Shown one piece after another: positions 34,224 to 40,934 of a stretch of 40,934 nucleotides of DNA (its first letter is position 1; every line of letters starts with the position of its first letter). The position numbers and the translations under genes are program-made. The notes beneath the pieces were generated by a model that searched no databases, was not told the DNA's origin, and saw nothing but the letters and a program-made list of their open reading frames with translations. This DNA is from Saprospirales bacterium. Its GTDB lineage: Bacteria; Bacteroidota; Bacteroidia; Chitinophagales; Saprospiraceae. The stretch is taken from assembly GCA_002698985.1 (NCBI GenBank), contig PAAY01000038.1, positions 1-40,934 of the forward strand. The letters run 5' to 3'.

Positions 34224-36368
34224 ATGAACCAAAACGATCTGTCCAACGGCAAGGTTCCTGAGCGTAAACGCTGTTCTGACAGTAAGTACCTATGCCTTCT
34301 GCTCATGGGCTGGCTTTGGTTCACTATGCCTTGTGGGGCATTCTCTCAAGTGGATACCAGCCTGGTGGAGCCTGCTGCCATCGATATTCTCGAAGAATCT
34401 GCCGAGGCCACCCTGAGTGAAGAGATTACAGACAATACAGCCTTTGAACAACTAGATGTTTTTCGTCGCAATAAACTCGACCTGAACACCGCCGATGCTG
34501 CTGAACTCTCACAGTTGCCGTTTCTTACGCCGCTTCAAATCGAGGGCATACTCTCCTATCGCCAGGGCCTTGGACCATTCATTTCGATTTATGAACTGCA
34601 GGCGGTACCTGAGCTGGACCTGAGCAGCATTGCACTCATGCTGCCCTTTGTGGAGGTCAGTGACGATATCAACTTTTCCTCCTCTCTGCAGCAGTTGTTA
34701 TCGTCGAAAGGCGACCACGTTTTGATTGCCCGGTGGTCATCAGTCCTGGAAAGAGCCCGTGGGTTTGAGCAACCGGATGATGAGAGTAGATCTCACTACC
34801 TGGGAGATCCCAACAGGTACTACCTGCGCTATCGCTACAATGTGGGCAGGTCATTTTCGGCAGGAATTACCGCTGAAAAAGATGCCGGAGAACCATTTTT
34901 TGCCGAAGGAAACAAACAGGGCTTTGATTTTTATTCTGCACACCTGGAATGGAAACGCAGCACCCAGCATGGGCTGAAGCACATAGCAATCGGTGATTAT
35001 GAAGTGAATTTCGGCCAGGGTTTGATTCAGTTTCATGGATTCAGCACGGGAAAGTCAGCCCTCACCACAACGGTTAAAAGAGTCGCTCCGGTTTTCAAGG
35101 CCCACACCTCCGTGAATGAGATCGAGTTCTACCGGGGCCTGGCCCTGACCTGGCAACTGGGTCCTGAATTGTCCCTGACCGGTTTCGCTTCCCGCAAAAA
35201 ACGTGATGCCAATGTTGTGGAAGCAACCGACAGCCTGGTAGCTGAAGAATTCCCGGATATCAGTTCGCTTCAAAGCTCCGGTCTGCACCGGACGGCCAGC
35301 GAATTGGCAGACAAAAACAGCTCAACCCAAACTTCCCTCGGTTTCAGCTTGAACCTCCGGCACCGGAAACTTCAGCTGGCAATCAATGGGGTACACCACC
35401 GGCTCTCCAACCCGCTCAGGCCACGGGAAGCCCTCTACAACCGCTATTATTTCACCGGCACCCGGCTCTTCAACATGAGTGCTTCCTATTCATGGACTTT
35501 CAAAAACGTCCATTTCTTTGGAGAACTGGCAAATGCAGACTTTGGAGCCTTTGCCAGCCTGAACGGGCTTTTACTCTCGCTTGGCAAAGGCATCGAAACT
35601 GCTTTTGTCTATCGGAATTATCAGAAGGATTTTGCCAGTTTCAGCACGCGTGCGTTTGGTGAGAGCCGGAATCCTGTCAATGAATCAGGGCTGTATTTTG
35701 GGGCAAAGCTCCGGCTCGCAAGTAAATGGAAACTCAACCTTTACAACGATTTGTGGAGCAATGAGTGGCCCAGCTTCAGGAACGACGCTCCGGCAAAGGG
35801 CCAGGAAATGCTATTGCGACTGACTTACGAAGAAAGAAGAAGGTGGCTGGTGTATTTCCAGTTGAAGCGGGAACTCAAAGAGTCAAATGTAAATTCTGAA
35901 CTCAACACCTCTCCCACCCTACCCAAAGAAACCTTTCAAACCAGGTTGCATACTTCGTACAAACTTACCGACTGGCTTGAATTGAGGACGAGAATGGATT
36001 GGGGCAAAGTGAGTCAGGGATCGGAAACACTGAGCGGAATCAGCATTTACCAGGATTTCATCTACAGAAAGTTAGGAAGCCCCTGGTCCCTGTCCGGCAG
36101 GTATGCCATTTTCGACACCGAGGATTACGACATCCGGTTTTACCACTATGAAAACGATGTGTTGTACAGCTTTTCCATCCCGGCGTATTTCAATGCCGGC
36201 ATCCGTTACTACCTGAAGCTGCGTTACAAGATTCGATATGGGCCGCAACTCGAGCTCAGGTTTGCCAGAAGCACCTTTCCGGCACTCCCGAGCATCGGCA
36301 GTTCACTGGATGAGATCAATGGCAACACAAAGACGGAAGTGAAATGCCAGCTTTTCTGGAAGTTTTGA
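34224..36368 (+). CDS. Exported helix-hairpin-helix protein with probable outer-membrane barrel
   Basis: A 714-residue protein (732 if the ATG at 34170 is used). A basic N-terminus and hydrophobic segment (KYLCLLLMGWLWFTMPCGAFSQ) form a signal peptide. A ComEA-like helix-hairpin-helix module follows at about residues 75-120 (KLDLNTADAAELSQLPFLTPLQIEGILSYRQ ... ISIYELQAVP). The remaining 550 residues alternate aromatic and polar residues in strands (YYLRYRYNVGRSFSAGI, YRLALTWQL-like repeats) and end in CQLFWKF, a terminal Phe typical of outer-membrane barrels. HhH modules usually bind DNA backbone; what one does on an exported barrel protein is not known. It ends one base from the convergent NamZ-like gene. 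Confidence 0.75.
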   Translation: MNQNDLSNGKVPERKRCSDSKYLCLLLMGWLWFTMPCGAFSQVDTSLVEPAAIDILEESAEATLSEEITDNTAFEQLDVFRRNKLDLNTADAAELSQLPFLTPLQIEGILSYRQGLGPFISIYELQAVPELDLSSIALMLPFVEVSDDINFSSSLQQLLSSKGDHVLIARWSSVLERARGFEQPDDESRSHYLGDPNRYYLRYRYNVGRSFSAGITAEKDAGEPFFAEGNKQGFDFYSAHLEWKRSTQHGLKHIAIGDYEVNFGQGLIQFHGFSTGKSALTTTVKRVAPVFKAHTSVNEIEFYRGLALTWQLGPELSLTGFASRKKRDANVVEATDSLVAEEFPDISSLQSSGLHRTASELADKNSSTQTSLGFSLNLRHRKLQLAINGVHHRLSNPLRPREALYNRYYFTGTRLFNMSASYSWTFKNVHFFGELANADFGAFASLNGLLLSLGKGIETAFVYRNYQKDFASFSTRAFGESRNPVNESGLYFGAKLRLASKWKLNLYNDLWSNEWPSFRNDAPAKGQEMLLRLTYEERRRWLVYFQLKRELKESNVNSELNTSPTLPKETFQTRLHTSYKLTDWLELRTRMDWGKVSQGSETLSGISIYQDFIYRKLGSPWSLSGRYAIFDTEDYDIRFYHYENDVLYSFSIPAYFNAGIRYYLKLRYKIRYGPQLELRFARSTFPALPSIGSSLDEINGNTKTEVKCQLFWKF

Positions 36369-36369
36369 G

Positions 36370-37596
36370 TCATTCAAAATCAGGGTAAAGCAGGTACTTT
36401 TTCCGGATTTGCTTAAAGGAATCAATGCCCGGCTTCCAACTTGCCCTGATGGCTGATTCCGTCATGCCTGCCTGCAGTTGTTTTCTCAGTTCGGCCGTTC
36501 CGGCCAACTTTTCGAAATAGCCGGTTTTCAGGAAAAAAGAAGGTTTGTCGGAATAATGCTCGTAGGCTGTCAAAAGGAAAGACAGGTTCAAACGGTTCTG
36601 GGACCGGAGGCTGTCCAGCGGCATTTTGCTTAGATCCACCCCCCGGCATTTTTCATCTCGATGCGGCGGATATTTTGAGCCTGCATTCGGTTGCGGAGTG
36701 AAGTAGAAGTCTCCATATTCCAGGTCCGGCGCTCCAAAACACTGAAAAGGGATATCGGTTCCCCGTCCCACACTTATTTGTGTCCCTTCGAAAAAACAGA
36801 GGGAGGGGTAAAGGTAGATGGCCCGCATATTGGGAAGATTTGGCGAGGGTGGCACAGGCAGCTCATAGCGGGTATTGTGATCGTAATTTCTGCATTCAAT
36901 GACAGTCAAAGAGCACTTGATTCCATCCCGGAGCCAGCCTTCACCGTTCACCATGGAAGCCCATTCGCCGATGGTCATGCCGTACACGACTGGCACAGGA
37001 TGCAGCCCTACATAGCTTTGAAACTCCGGTTCCAGTACAGGCCCATCTATGTAAAACCCCAGTGGATTCGGCCGGTCGAGGACCATCACAGGTAGCTTGA
37101 ATTCAGCACATGCTTCCATGAGGTAGCTCAGCGCCGAGGTAAAAGTGTAAAAGCGGGCACCCACGTCCTGTATGTCAAAGACGACCACATCGATATCTTC
37201 CAGTTCTTCTTTACCCGGCTTTTTCTTTTTTCCGTAAAGTGAAATCACGGGAAGCCCGGACCTGGGGTCTCTTCCGTCGGCAATATGTTCGCCATCGGCG
37301 GCATCTCCCCTGAAACCGTGTTCGGGAGCAAAAATTCTTACAATCTGCACCCCCTGGCTCAACAGGCTATCCACAAGGTGTGTCTCACCGATCAGGGAAG
37401 AATGATTGACCATCAAGGCCACTTTTTTGCCTTCAAGAAATGGAAGATAGGCCTCGGTGTTCCAGGCACCGGGCTTTACCACCTGATCAGCTGTTGGTTT
37501 TGTTGCCCTATGGTTAGATTGCGCGTGAAATTGGGTGCATCCTGAAAAAGGAATTGCAAGCAGAATTGCAACAATTATTTTTAGCTTTACAACCAT
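36370..37596 (-). CDS. DUF1343 lipoprotein, NamZ-like exo-beta-N-acetylmuramidase
   Basis: A 408-residue protein with a lipoprotein signal (VAILLAIPFSGC, lipidated Cys about residue 20). The DUF1343 body has KKVALMVNHSSLIGETHLVD, RIFAPEHGFRGDAADGE, DVVVFDIQDVGARFYTF, MVLDRPNPLGFYIDGPVLEPEF, VYGMTIGEWA and LCFFEGTQISVGRGTDIPF. Tannerella NamZ, of the same family (GH171), releases N-acetylmuramic acid from muropeptide glycans; the same role in cell-wall recycling is inferred here. The frame is complete. Its stop and that of the HhH-barrel gene are separated by one base, so no terminator fits between them. Confidence 0.87.
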   Translation of the reverse strand: MVVKLKIIVAILLAIPFSGCTQFHAQSNHRATKPTADQVVKPGAWNTEAYLPFLEGKKVALMVNHSSLIGETHLVDSLLSQGVQIVRIFAPEHGFRGDAADGEHIADGRDPRSGLPVISLYGKKKKPGKEELEDIDVVVFDIQDVGARFYTFTSALSYLMEACAEFKLPVMVLDRPNPLGFYIDGPVLEPEFQSYVGLHPVPVVYGMTIGEWASMVNGEGWLRDGIKCSLTVIECRNYDHNTRYELPVPPSPNLPNMRAIYLYPSLCFFEGTQISVGRGTDIPFQCFGAPDLEYGDFYFTPQPNAGSKYPPHRDEKCRGVDLSKMPLDSLRSQNRLNLSFLLTAYEHYSDKPSFFLKTGYFEKLAGTAELRKQLQAGMTESAIRASWKPGIDSFKQIRKKYLLYPDFE

Positions 37597-37669
37597 ATTG
37601 TTTCAAAGAGTTTCATCCGGGTAAGTTGAGCTTTGGCCCTCATACCCTTCGGTAAAAGTGAGCAGCAGA

Positions 37670-39067
37670 ATGTCCAAGCGATACGCAATAATAGATGTTG
37701 AAACGACAGGAGGAAGGGCGGTCAGGGATAAAATTACAGAGATCGCAATCGTGCTGCACGATGGTGAGCAGGTGCTGGACAGCTTCGAATCCCTTGTAAA
37801 CCCCGAATGTCCGATACCTTACGGGATCACTGAATTAACAGGTATCAGCAATGAGATGGTAGCCGATGCCCCAAGGTTCTACGAGATTGCGAAGCGAGTG
37901 GTGGAAATGACGGAAGGAGCTGTATTCGTGGCGCATAATGTTAGGTTTGATTACAGCTTTGTACAAGAGGAGTTCAAACGGCTTGGATTCACTTATACCC
38001 GCAAGCAGCTCTGCACCGTAAGGCTGGCCCGAAAAGCTTTTCCCGGATTGCGCTCATACAGCCTGGGCAACCTCATCAGAACCCTTAACCTCAATGCAGG
38101 TGCCCGCCACCGGGCCATGGGCGATACACTGGCCACGGTTGACCTTTTTGAACGGATCATGCGGCTCGAGAATGGTAAGTCCGAAGCTGGTGACCTTATC
38201 AATCTGGGAATCAAAGAGGCCTTGCTGCCCGGTGCTTTGAGCCTTGAAAAAATTCATTCGCTCCCACAAGAATGCGGCGTTTACTACTTCCACGACCAGT
38301 ACGGCCAGGTGGTTTATGTCGGGAAAAGCATCAACATTCAAAAACGGGTAGCCTCTCATTTTGCGAAGAAAACAGAAAAGGCAGGGAAGCTCCAAAAGCT
38401 GGTCCATGATATCAGCTACGAGGTCACCGGAAGTGAACTGATATCATTGCTGTACGAATCACATGAAATCAAACGGCTCCATCCCTCCATCAACCGGGCG
38501 CAGAAAAACCGCACTTTTCTATGGTCCATCTATGCGTATCAGAATCAGGCCGGTTACTGGTGTTTCGATGTTGCCCGCACTTCCACTTTGAAAAAAAAAC
38601 AGGTACCTGTTCTTTCTTCTTTTCCTTCGGCAATACAGGCCCGCTCCTGGCTCAAATCCATTCAGGCCGAACACGAACTGTGTCTGAAACTGTGCAACCT
38701 TGAAAAATCAGGTGGCCCCTGCTTTGATTATCACCTTCAGAAATGCCACGGAGCTTGTATCGGACAGGAGGATCCAAAGAACTACAATACCAGAGCCATG
38801 ATGGCCTTCGATCAATGGGACAAGAGCTATCCCCATGATAATTTCATCATCGTTGACCGGGGAAGAGAGGAGGGAGAATGCGCGCTGATTCTTGTTGAGG
38901 GAGGCAAATACCAGGGCTGGGGATTCGCCCGGGAAGAGCTTGTGAACGGCGGCAATCCGAACGTGGCCCGGGATGTCATCAGCAGATTTGAGGACAACCA
39001 GGAAATTAACAGGATCGTTCTGACCCAGCTCCGCAAGAACAAAAAACTAAAAGTTATTCCTTTCTGA
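37670..39067 (+). CDS. DnaQ-type 3'-5' exonuclease fused to a GIY-YIG (UvrC/Cho-like) nuclease
   Basis: A 465-residue cytoplasmic protein. Residues 1-170 are a DEDDh exonuclease like the epsilon subunit of DNA polymerase III: DVETTGG (Exo I), AHNVRFDYSF (Exo II), HRAMGDTLAT (Exo III). Residues about 200-285 are a GIY-YIG endonuclease domain like UvrC/Cho: CGVYYFHDQYGQVVYVGKSINI, then SLLYESHEIKRLHPSINR. The C-terminal part has the cysteine-rich GGPCFDYHLQKCHGACIG of UvrC relatives. The arrangement suggests a DNA-repair nuclease making an incision and trimming the end, which is inference. The open frame begins at a GTG (37658); the ATG at 37670 is preferred. Confidence 0.88.
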   Translation: MSKRYAIIDVETTGGRAVRDKITEIAIVLHDGEQVLDSFESLVNPECPIPYGITELTGISNEMVADAPRFYEIAKRVVEMTEGAVFVAHNVRFDYSFVQEEFKRLGFTYTRKQLCTVRLARKAFPGLRSYSLGNLIRTLNLNAGARHRAMGDTLATVDLFERIMRLENGKSEAGDLINLGIKEALLPGALSLEKIHSLPQECGVYYFHDQYGQVVYVGKSINIQKRVASHFAKKTEKAGKLQKLVHDISYEVTGSELISLLYESHEIKRLHPSINRAQKNRTFLWSIYAYQNQAGYWCFDVARTSTLKKKQVPVLSSFPSAIQARSWLKSIQAEHELCLKLCNLEKSGGPCFDYHLQKCHGACIGQEDPKNYNTRAMMAFDQWDKSYPHDNFIIVDRGREEGECALILVEGGKYQGWGFAREELVNGGNPNVARDVISRFEDNQEINRIVLTQLRKNKKLKVIPF

Positions 39068-39071
39068 CAGC

Positions 39072-39106
39072 ACCAAAAAGACAAAGCCGGCTGCAAAGCA
39101 ACCGGC
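39072..39106 (-). terminator. Terminator of the DUF2853 gene
   Basis: GCCGGCTGC (39086-39094), loop AAA, GCAACCGGC (39098-39106), one mismatch; on the minus strand it runs into CTTTGTCTTTTT. Confidence 0.6.
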
Positions 39107-39136
39107 CCGTCCGTTGTTGTAAAATCACCCGATAAA

Positions 39137-39463
39137 TTACACTTTAACTCCAAGCTTTTGTGCCAGCATGTAGTAGAATACAGCGCGGTACTTGTGGTTG
39201 GAGTCGTACTCTTCACAAACAGCCTTGATTGCTTCGTCGAGCTTTGGGCTGTCTTTCAGGCCAAGTTTCTTGATGAGGAAATTCTGCTTTACGCGATCGA
39301 GTTCACTCTGATCAGAGCAGGAAACGAGGGATGAATCTCTGTTGTAGATTGACGGGCCAAGACCTTTTGTAATGGCTTTAAGTTGATCGGCATCAACTGC
39401 AGTGCGTGTCTTACTTTTCAAATGGTCCTGGTACTTGTCGAGAAGTTCATCAAATTTACTCAT
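39137..39463 (-). CDS. DUF2853 family protein
   Basis: A 108-residue soluble, helical protein. KGLGPSIYNRDSSLVSCSDQSELDRVKQNFLIKKLGL and the C-terminal KYRAVFYYMLAQKLG match the DUF2853 family, whose function is not known. The start ATG at 39463 lies 40 bases behind a TAGTTTTG box. It is a single-gene unit with its own terminator. Confidence 0.88.
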   Translation of the reverse strand: MSKFDELLDKYQDHLKSKTRTAVDADQLKAITKGLGPSIYNRDSSLVSCSDQSELDRVKQNFLIKKLGLKDSPKLDEAIKAVCEEYDSNHKYRAVFYYMLAQKLGVKV

Positions 39464-39502
39464 GATGATGTTGTGTTTTGAGTTAAAAAGTTGGAATCAG
39501 GC

Positions 39503-39510
39503 CAAAACTA
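39503..39510 (-). promoter_or_regulatory. -7 box (TAGTTTTG) of the DUF2853 gene
   Basis: An exact TAnnTTTG match on the minus strand, 40 bases before the ATG. Confidence 0.45.
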
Positions 39511-39717
39511 ACGAATTATCCATTAAAGGTGGCCTGCCGGAACGATCTCTTTGACGGGAAGATGCGCCTGAGGTCACAAATGAATTTAATAACATGATGC
39601 GGGGACTTAAAATGGCTCTTTGCTAATCGGTCAGTTGTCTTGTACAAACTTGCCAAGAACGCTGCTAAAGCTTTGACAATCAAGCGCACTAGGTTAATGA
39701 CTAGGGTGCCAAACAGA

Positions 39718-39748
39718 ATGCCCTGGCAATCAAAAGCTGCCAGGGCAT
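39718..39748 (-). terminator. Hairpin behind the cysteine-rich gene
   Basis: ATGCCCTGGCA (39718-39728) pairs perfectly with TGCCAGGGCAT (39738-39748). On the minus strand only TTCTGTTT follows, so the T-run is weak; it lies 23 bases past the stop. Confidence 0.6.
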
Positions 39749-39771
39749 GAAACTTTATTTTTAGGGATTTA

Positions 39772-40467
39772 CTACTTATAACTGCAACATGCATACGCTA
39801 CCCCCTGCAGGCAAGAAATTGAACATCTCTGTGATGCACCTACGCTGCCACTTGCATCGGTGCCAACAATTTGCATACCCACCCCAGCGGGAAAAGCTGT
39901 TGATACACTACAAAACGTTGAAAGTTCATCTCCCACGTCACATTCAATTTCCTCATTATTAGGCCCACATGGCGTACTTGTCATTGGTACGCAATGACAA
40001 TCCAAATCTAAAACAGGCAGGTCTTCATTTTTCGCATTTGTCCCCAGGTATGTAAAATCCTCGTTTTGAGTTGGGTAATAACCAATGGCATGGCCGATGC
40101 CATAAATAGTTGAACCGTAGATGGTTGAGCCATTCACAAAGGATTTAACCAAATTGTTGTCTGCGTCAAAAACCTGCACAGTCCCTAGATTAAAATCCAC
40201 AGTAACAGACGCATTGGCAACTACCTCATCGCCAGGCAAGGAAGAGGCCAAGCCATCCAAACAGACCTGGCAATAGGCAAATTCACCTGTTGCCTTGTAA
40301 TGAACTGCTATACCATTTCGATAATACCTGATTAATACGTCACTCCTGGAATTATTTGAATTGGTCCAAGATGTTGATCCTTCTCCAATTGAAGAGGAAT
40401 CGTGGACACCATTTTGTAAAAAAAGTGCAACCACAAGCACGATGCTGGAAATAAAGTGATTGTACAT
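39772..40467 (-). CDS. Secreted cysteine-rich protein of unknown function
   Basis: A 231-residue protein I do not recognise. The first 26 residues (NHFISSIVLVVALFLQNG) look like a signal peptide. The C-terminal third is cysteine-rich (DLDCHCVPMTSTPCGPNNEE, ECDVGD, FCSVSTAF, RCSISCLQGVAYACCSYK), suggesting disulfides outside the cell. A short internal duplication gives GSTIYGSTIYG at about residue 114. The DNA looks more A/T-rich than the preceding genes, and the gene sits beside the tRNA-like array, so recent gain is possible. A promoter-like TTG-N18-TATTTTTG precedes it. Confidence 0.65.
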   Translation of the reverse strand: MYNHFISSIVLVVALFLQNGVHDSSSIGEGSTSWTNSNNSRSDVLIRYYRNGIAVHYKATGEFAYCQVCLDGLASSLPGDEVVANASVTVDFNLGTVQVFDADNNLVKSFVNGSTIYGSTIYGIGHAIGYYPTQNEDFTYLGTNAKNEDLPVLDLDCHCVPMTSTPCGPNNEEIECDVGDELSTFCSVSTAFPAGVGMQIVGTDASGSVGASQRCSISCLQGVAYACCSYK

Positions 40468-40538
40468 GTTCCGTGATTTGGTTAATTCAAAGGGTAATTC
40501 TGATGTGACTTTGGCTAAAGATCATTCAGCTGCATTTG

Positions 40539-40567
40539 CAAAAATACATCGCAAAAGAATAAGACAA
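40539..40567 (-). promoter_or_regulatory. Putative promoter of the cysteine-rich gene
   Basis: On the minus strand TTG (40567-40565), 18 bases, TATTTTTG (40546-40539), close to the Bacteroidota consensus. The leader to the ATG at 40467 would be about 65 bases. Confidence 0.45.
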
Positions 40568-40692
40568 TTTGAAAAATCAAGTAATGATTGGTGGTTTCCA
40601 AAGCTATTTCATTTCACTATTCAAAAGGAGTTCAACGACAAGAATTTGTGCGATAGCTATCCTCCTAAGGAGCCTTTTATTTCGTAGTGCAC

Positions 40693-40719
40693 AAAAAAAG
40701 CGAGCCACTCGACTCGCTT
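40693..40719 (-). terminator. Terminator hairpin of tRNA-like unit 1
   Basis: On the minus strand AAGCGAG (40719-40713) pairs with CTCGCTT (40704-40698), followed by more T. The loop differs from that of unit 2 while the stem is identical. Confidence 0.75.
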
Positions 40720-40724
40720 CTCCG

Positions 40725-40800
40725 TCGGGGTGGCAGGATTCGAACCTTACTGGCCCTCCCGAGTACTCGGGATGCGCTAACAGGACTGCGCTACAGGTAT
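40725..40800 (-). other. Degenerate tRNA-like element, unit 1
   Basis: On the minus strand: TA, D-arm GCGC-loop-GCGC, an anticodon-arm region replaced by the palindrome TCCCGAGTACTCGGGA (40757-40772), the T-loop GGTTCGAATCC and a 3' end CACCCCGA. The 5' acceptor side is ATACCTG, which cannot pair with CACCCCG beyond two bases, the T-stem is incomplete, and no CCA follows. It is not a functional standard tRNA. Confidence 0.65.
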
Positions 40801-40806
40801 GGACAC

Positions 40807-40833
40807 AAAAAAAGCGAGCCGTATGACTCGCTT
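40807..40833 (-). terminator. Terminator hairpin of tRNA-like unit 2
   Basis: The same AAGCGAG/CTCGCTT stem as in unit 1, with loop sequence changed at four positions, and the same T-run. Confidence 0.75.
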
Positions 40834-40838
40834 CTCCG

Positions 40839-40914
40839 TCGGGGTGGCAGGATTCGAACCTCAATGGCCCTCCCGAGTACTCGGGATGCGCTAACCGGAC
40901 TGCGCTACAGGTAT
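40839..40914 (-). other. Degenerate tRNA-like element, unit 2
   Basis: The same layout as unit 1, with D-arm GCGC-AGTCCGGTTA-GCGC, palindrome TCCCGAGTACTCGGGA at 40871-40886, T-loop GGTTCGAATCC and 3' end CACCCCGA. The acceptor halves again do not pair. Confidence 0.65.
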
Positions 40915-40934
40915 AGGCACAAAAAAAGCGAGCC

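Larger units (their letters stand above)
39464..39771. other. Spacer between the DUF2853 and cysteine-rich genes
   Basis: 308 bases. It contains the -7 box of the DUF2853 gene and the hairpin 39718-39748. A 92-codon minus-strand frame crosses it but has no recognisable family and overlaps the hairpin, so it is not called as a gene. Confidence 0.5.
40691..40934 (-). repeat. Tandem 114-bp array of tRNA-like units with terminators, running off the window
   Basis: Unit starts (ACAAAAAAAGCGAGCC) lie at 40691, 40805 and 40919, exactly 114 bases apart. The first two units differ at 9 of 114 positions by hand alignment. The third is cut by the window end. Read on the minus strand each unit is a 76-base tRNA-like sequence followed by a terminator hairpin. 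Confidence 0.9.

Noticed and set aside
39516-39794. 92-codon minus-strand frame before the cysteine-rich gene
   Set aside because: It overlaps the end of the called gene and the hairpin at 39718-39748, and resembles no family; a decayed gene cannot be excluded.
40656-40682. Hairpin CTCC-TAA-GGAG followed by TTTTATTT
   Set aside because: A four-pair stem is too weak to call a terminator.
40604-40864. 86-codon minus-strand frame over the array (contains RFESCHPDGEA)
   Set aside because: This peptide is the known false translation of tRNA T-arms and repeats with the 114-base units.
40725-40914. Functional tRNA genes
   Set aside because: T-loop and D-arm are tRNA-like, but acceptor halves do not pair, the T-stem is incomplete and the anticodon arm is a perfect palindrome without a 7-base loop.

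Overview
This window reads as a chromosomal segment of a Bacteroidota bacterium, most likely of the Saprospiria (Lewinella/Haliscomenobacter-like) group. The reasons are several TAnnTTTG-type -7 promoter boxes, a TonB-dependent receptor, a giant surface protein with HYR-like repeats, dockerin and type IX secretion sorting regions, DUF1599 and BT_3928-type DoxX genes side by side, a GSII-type glutamine synthetase and a DUF1343/NamZ lipoprotein. The lineage below phylum is inference from gene content and style. No insertion sequence, prophage, rRNA or CRISPR array was seen.

Left part (1-11200): an SLC12-type cation-chloride cotransporter; a stand-alone BioD-like/DRTGG protein resembling the N-terminal half of phosphotransacetylase; then a minus-strand operon for sulfur redox chemistry: a fused [4Fe-4S]/NrfD membrane subunit, a type II sulfide:quinone oxidoreductase and a large molybdopterin oxidoreductase without a Tat signal. 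This is best read as sulfide oxidation coupled to a cytoplasm-facing SoeABC/Psr-like complex. Divergent from it lies queA.

Centre (11200-24300, mostly minus strand): an RlmI-type rRNA methyltransferase; a gntP-gnd-MFS run for gluconate and nucleoside use; nusB with a tandem 9-bp repeat behind it; DoxX and DUF1599 genes; yidD; a GNAT acetyltransferase interrupted by an in-frame TGA; and a secreted Asp-box propeller protein.

Right part (24300-40934): the dockerin/cohesin-like type IX cargo protein, a TonB receptor, a lytic transglycosylase with a LysM-like tail, glutamine synthetase with a large palindrome in its putative leader, an exported helix-hairpin-helix/barrel protein, a NamZ-like muramidase, a DnaQ-exonuclease/GIY-YIG fusion, a DUF2853 protein, a cysteine-rich secreted orphan, and at the very edge a tandem 114-bp array of degenerate tRNA-like elements, each followed by its own terminator hairpin, running out of the window.

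The most unusual points are the tRNA-like array, orphan intrinsic terminators in three non-coding spacers (16.6 kb, 24.5 kb, 33.97 kb) that suggest small RNAs or leader attenuation, a dispersed 10-bp intergenic repeat family, and the nonsense-interrupted acetyltransferase.
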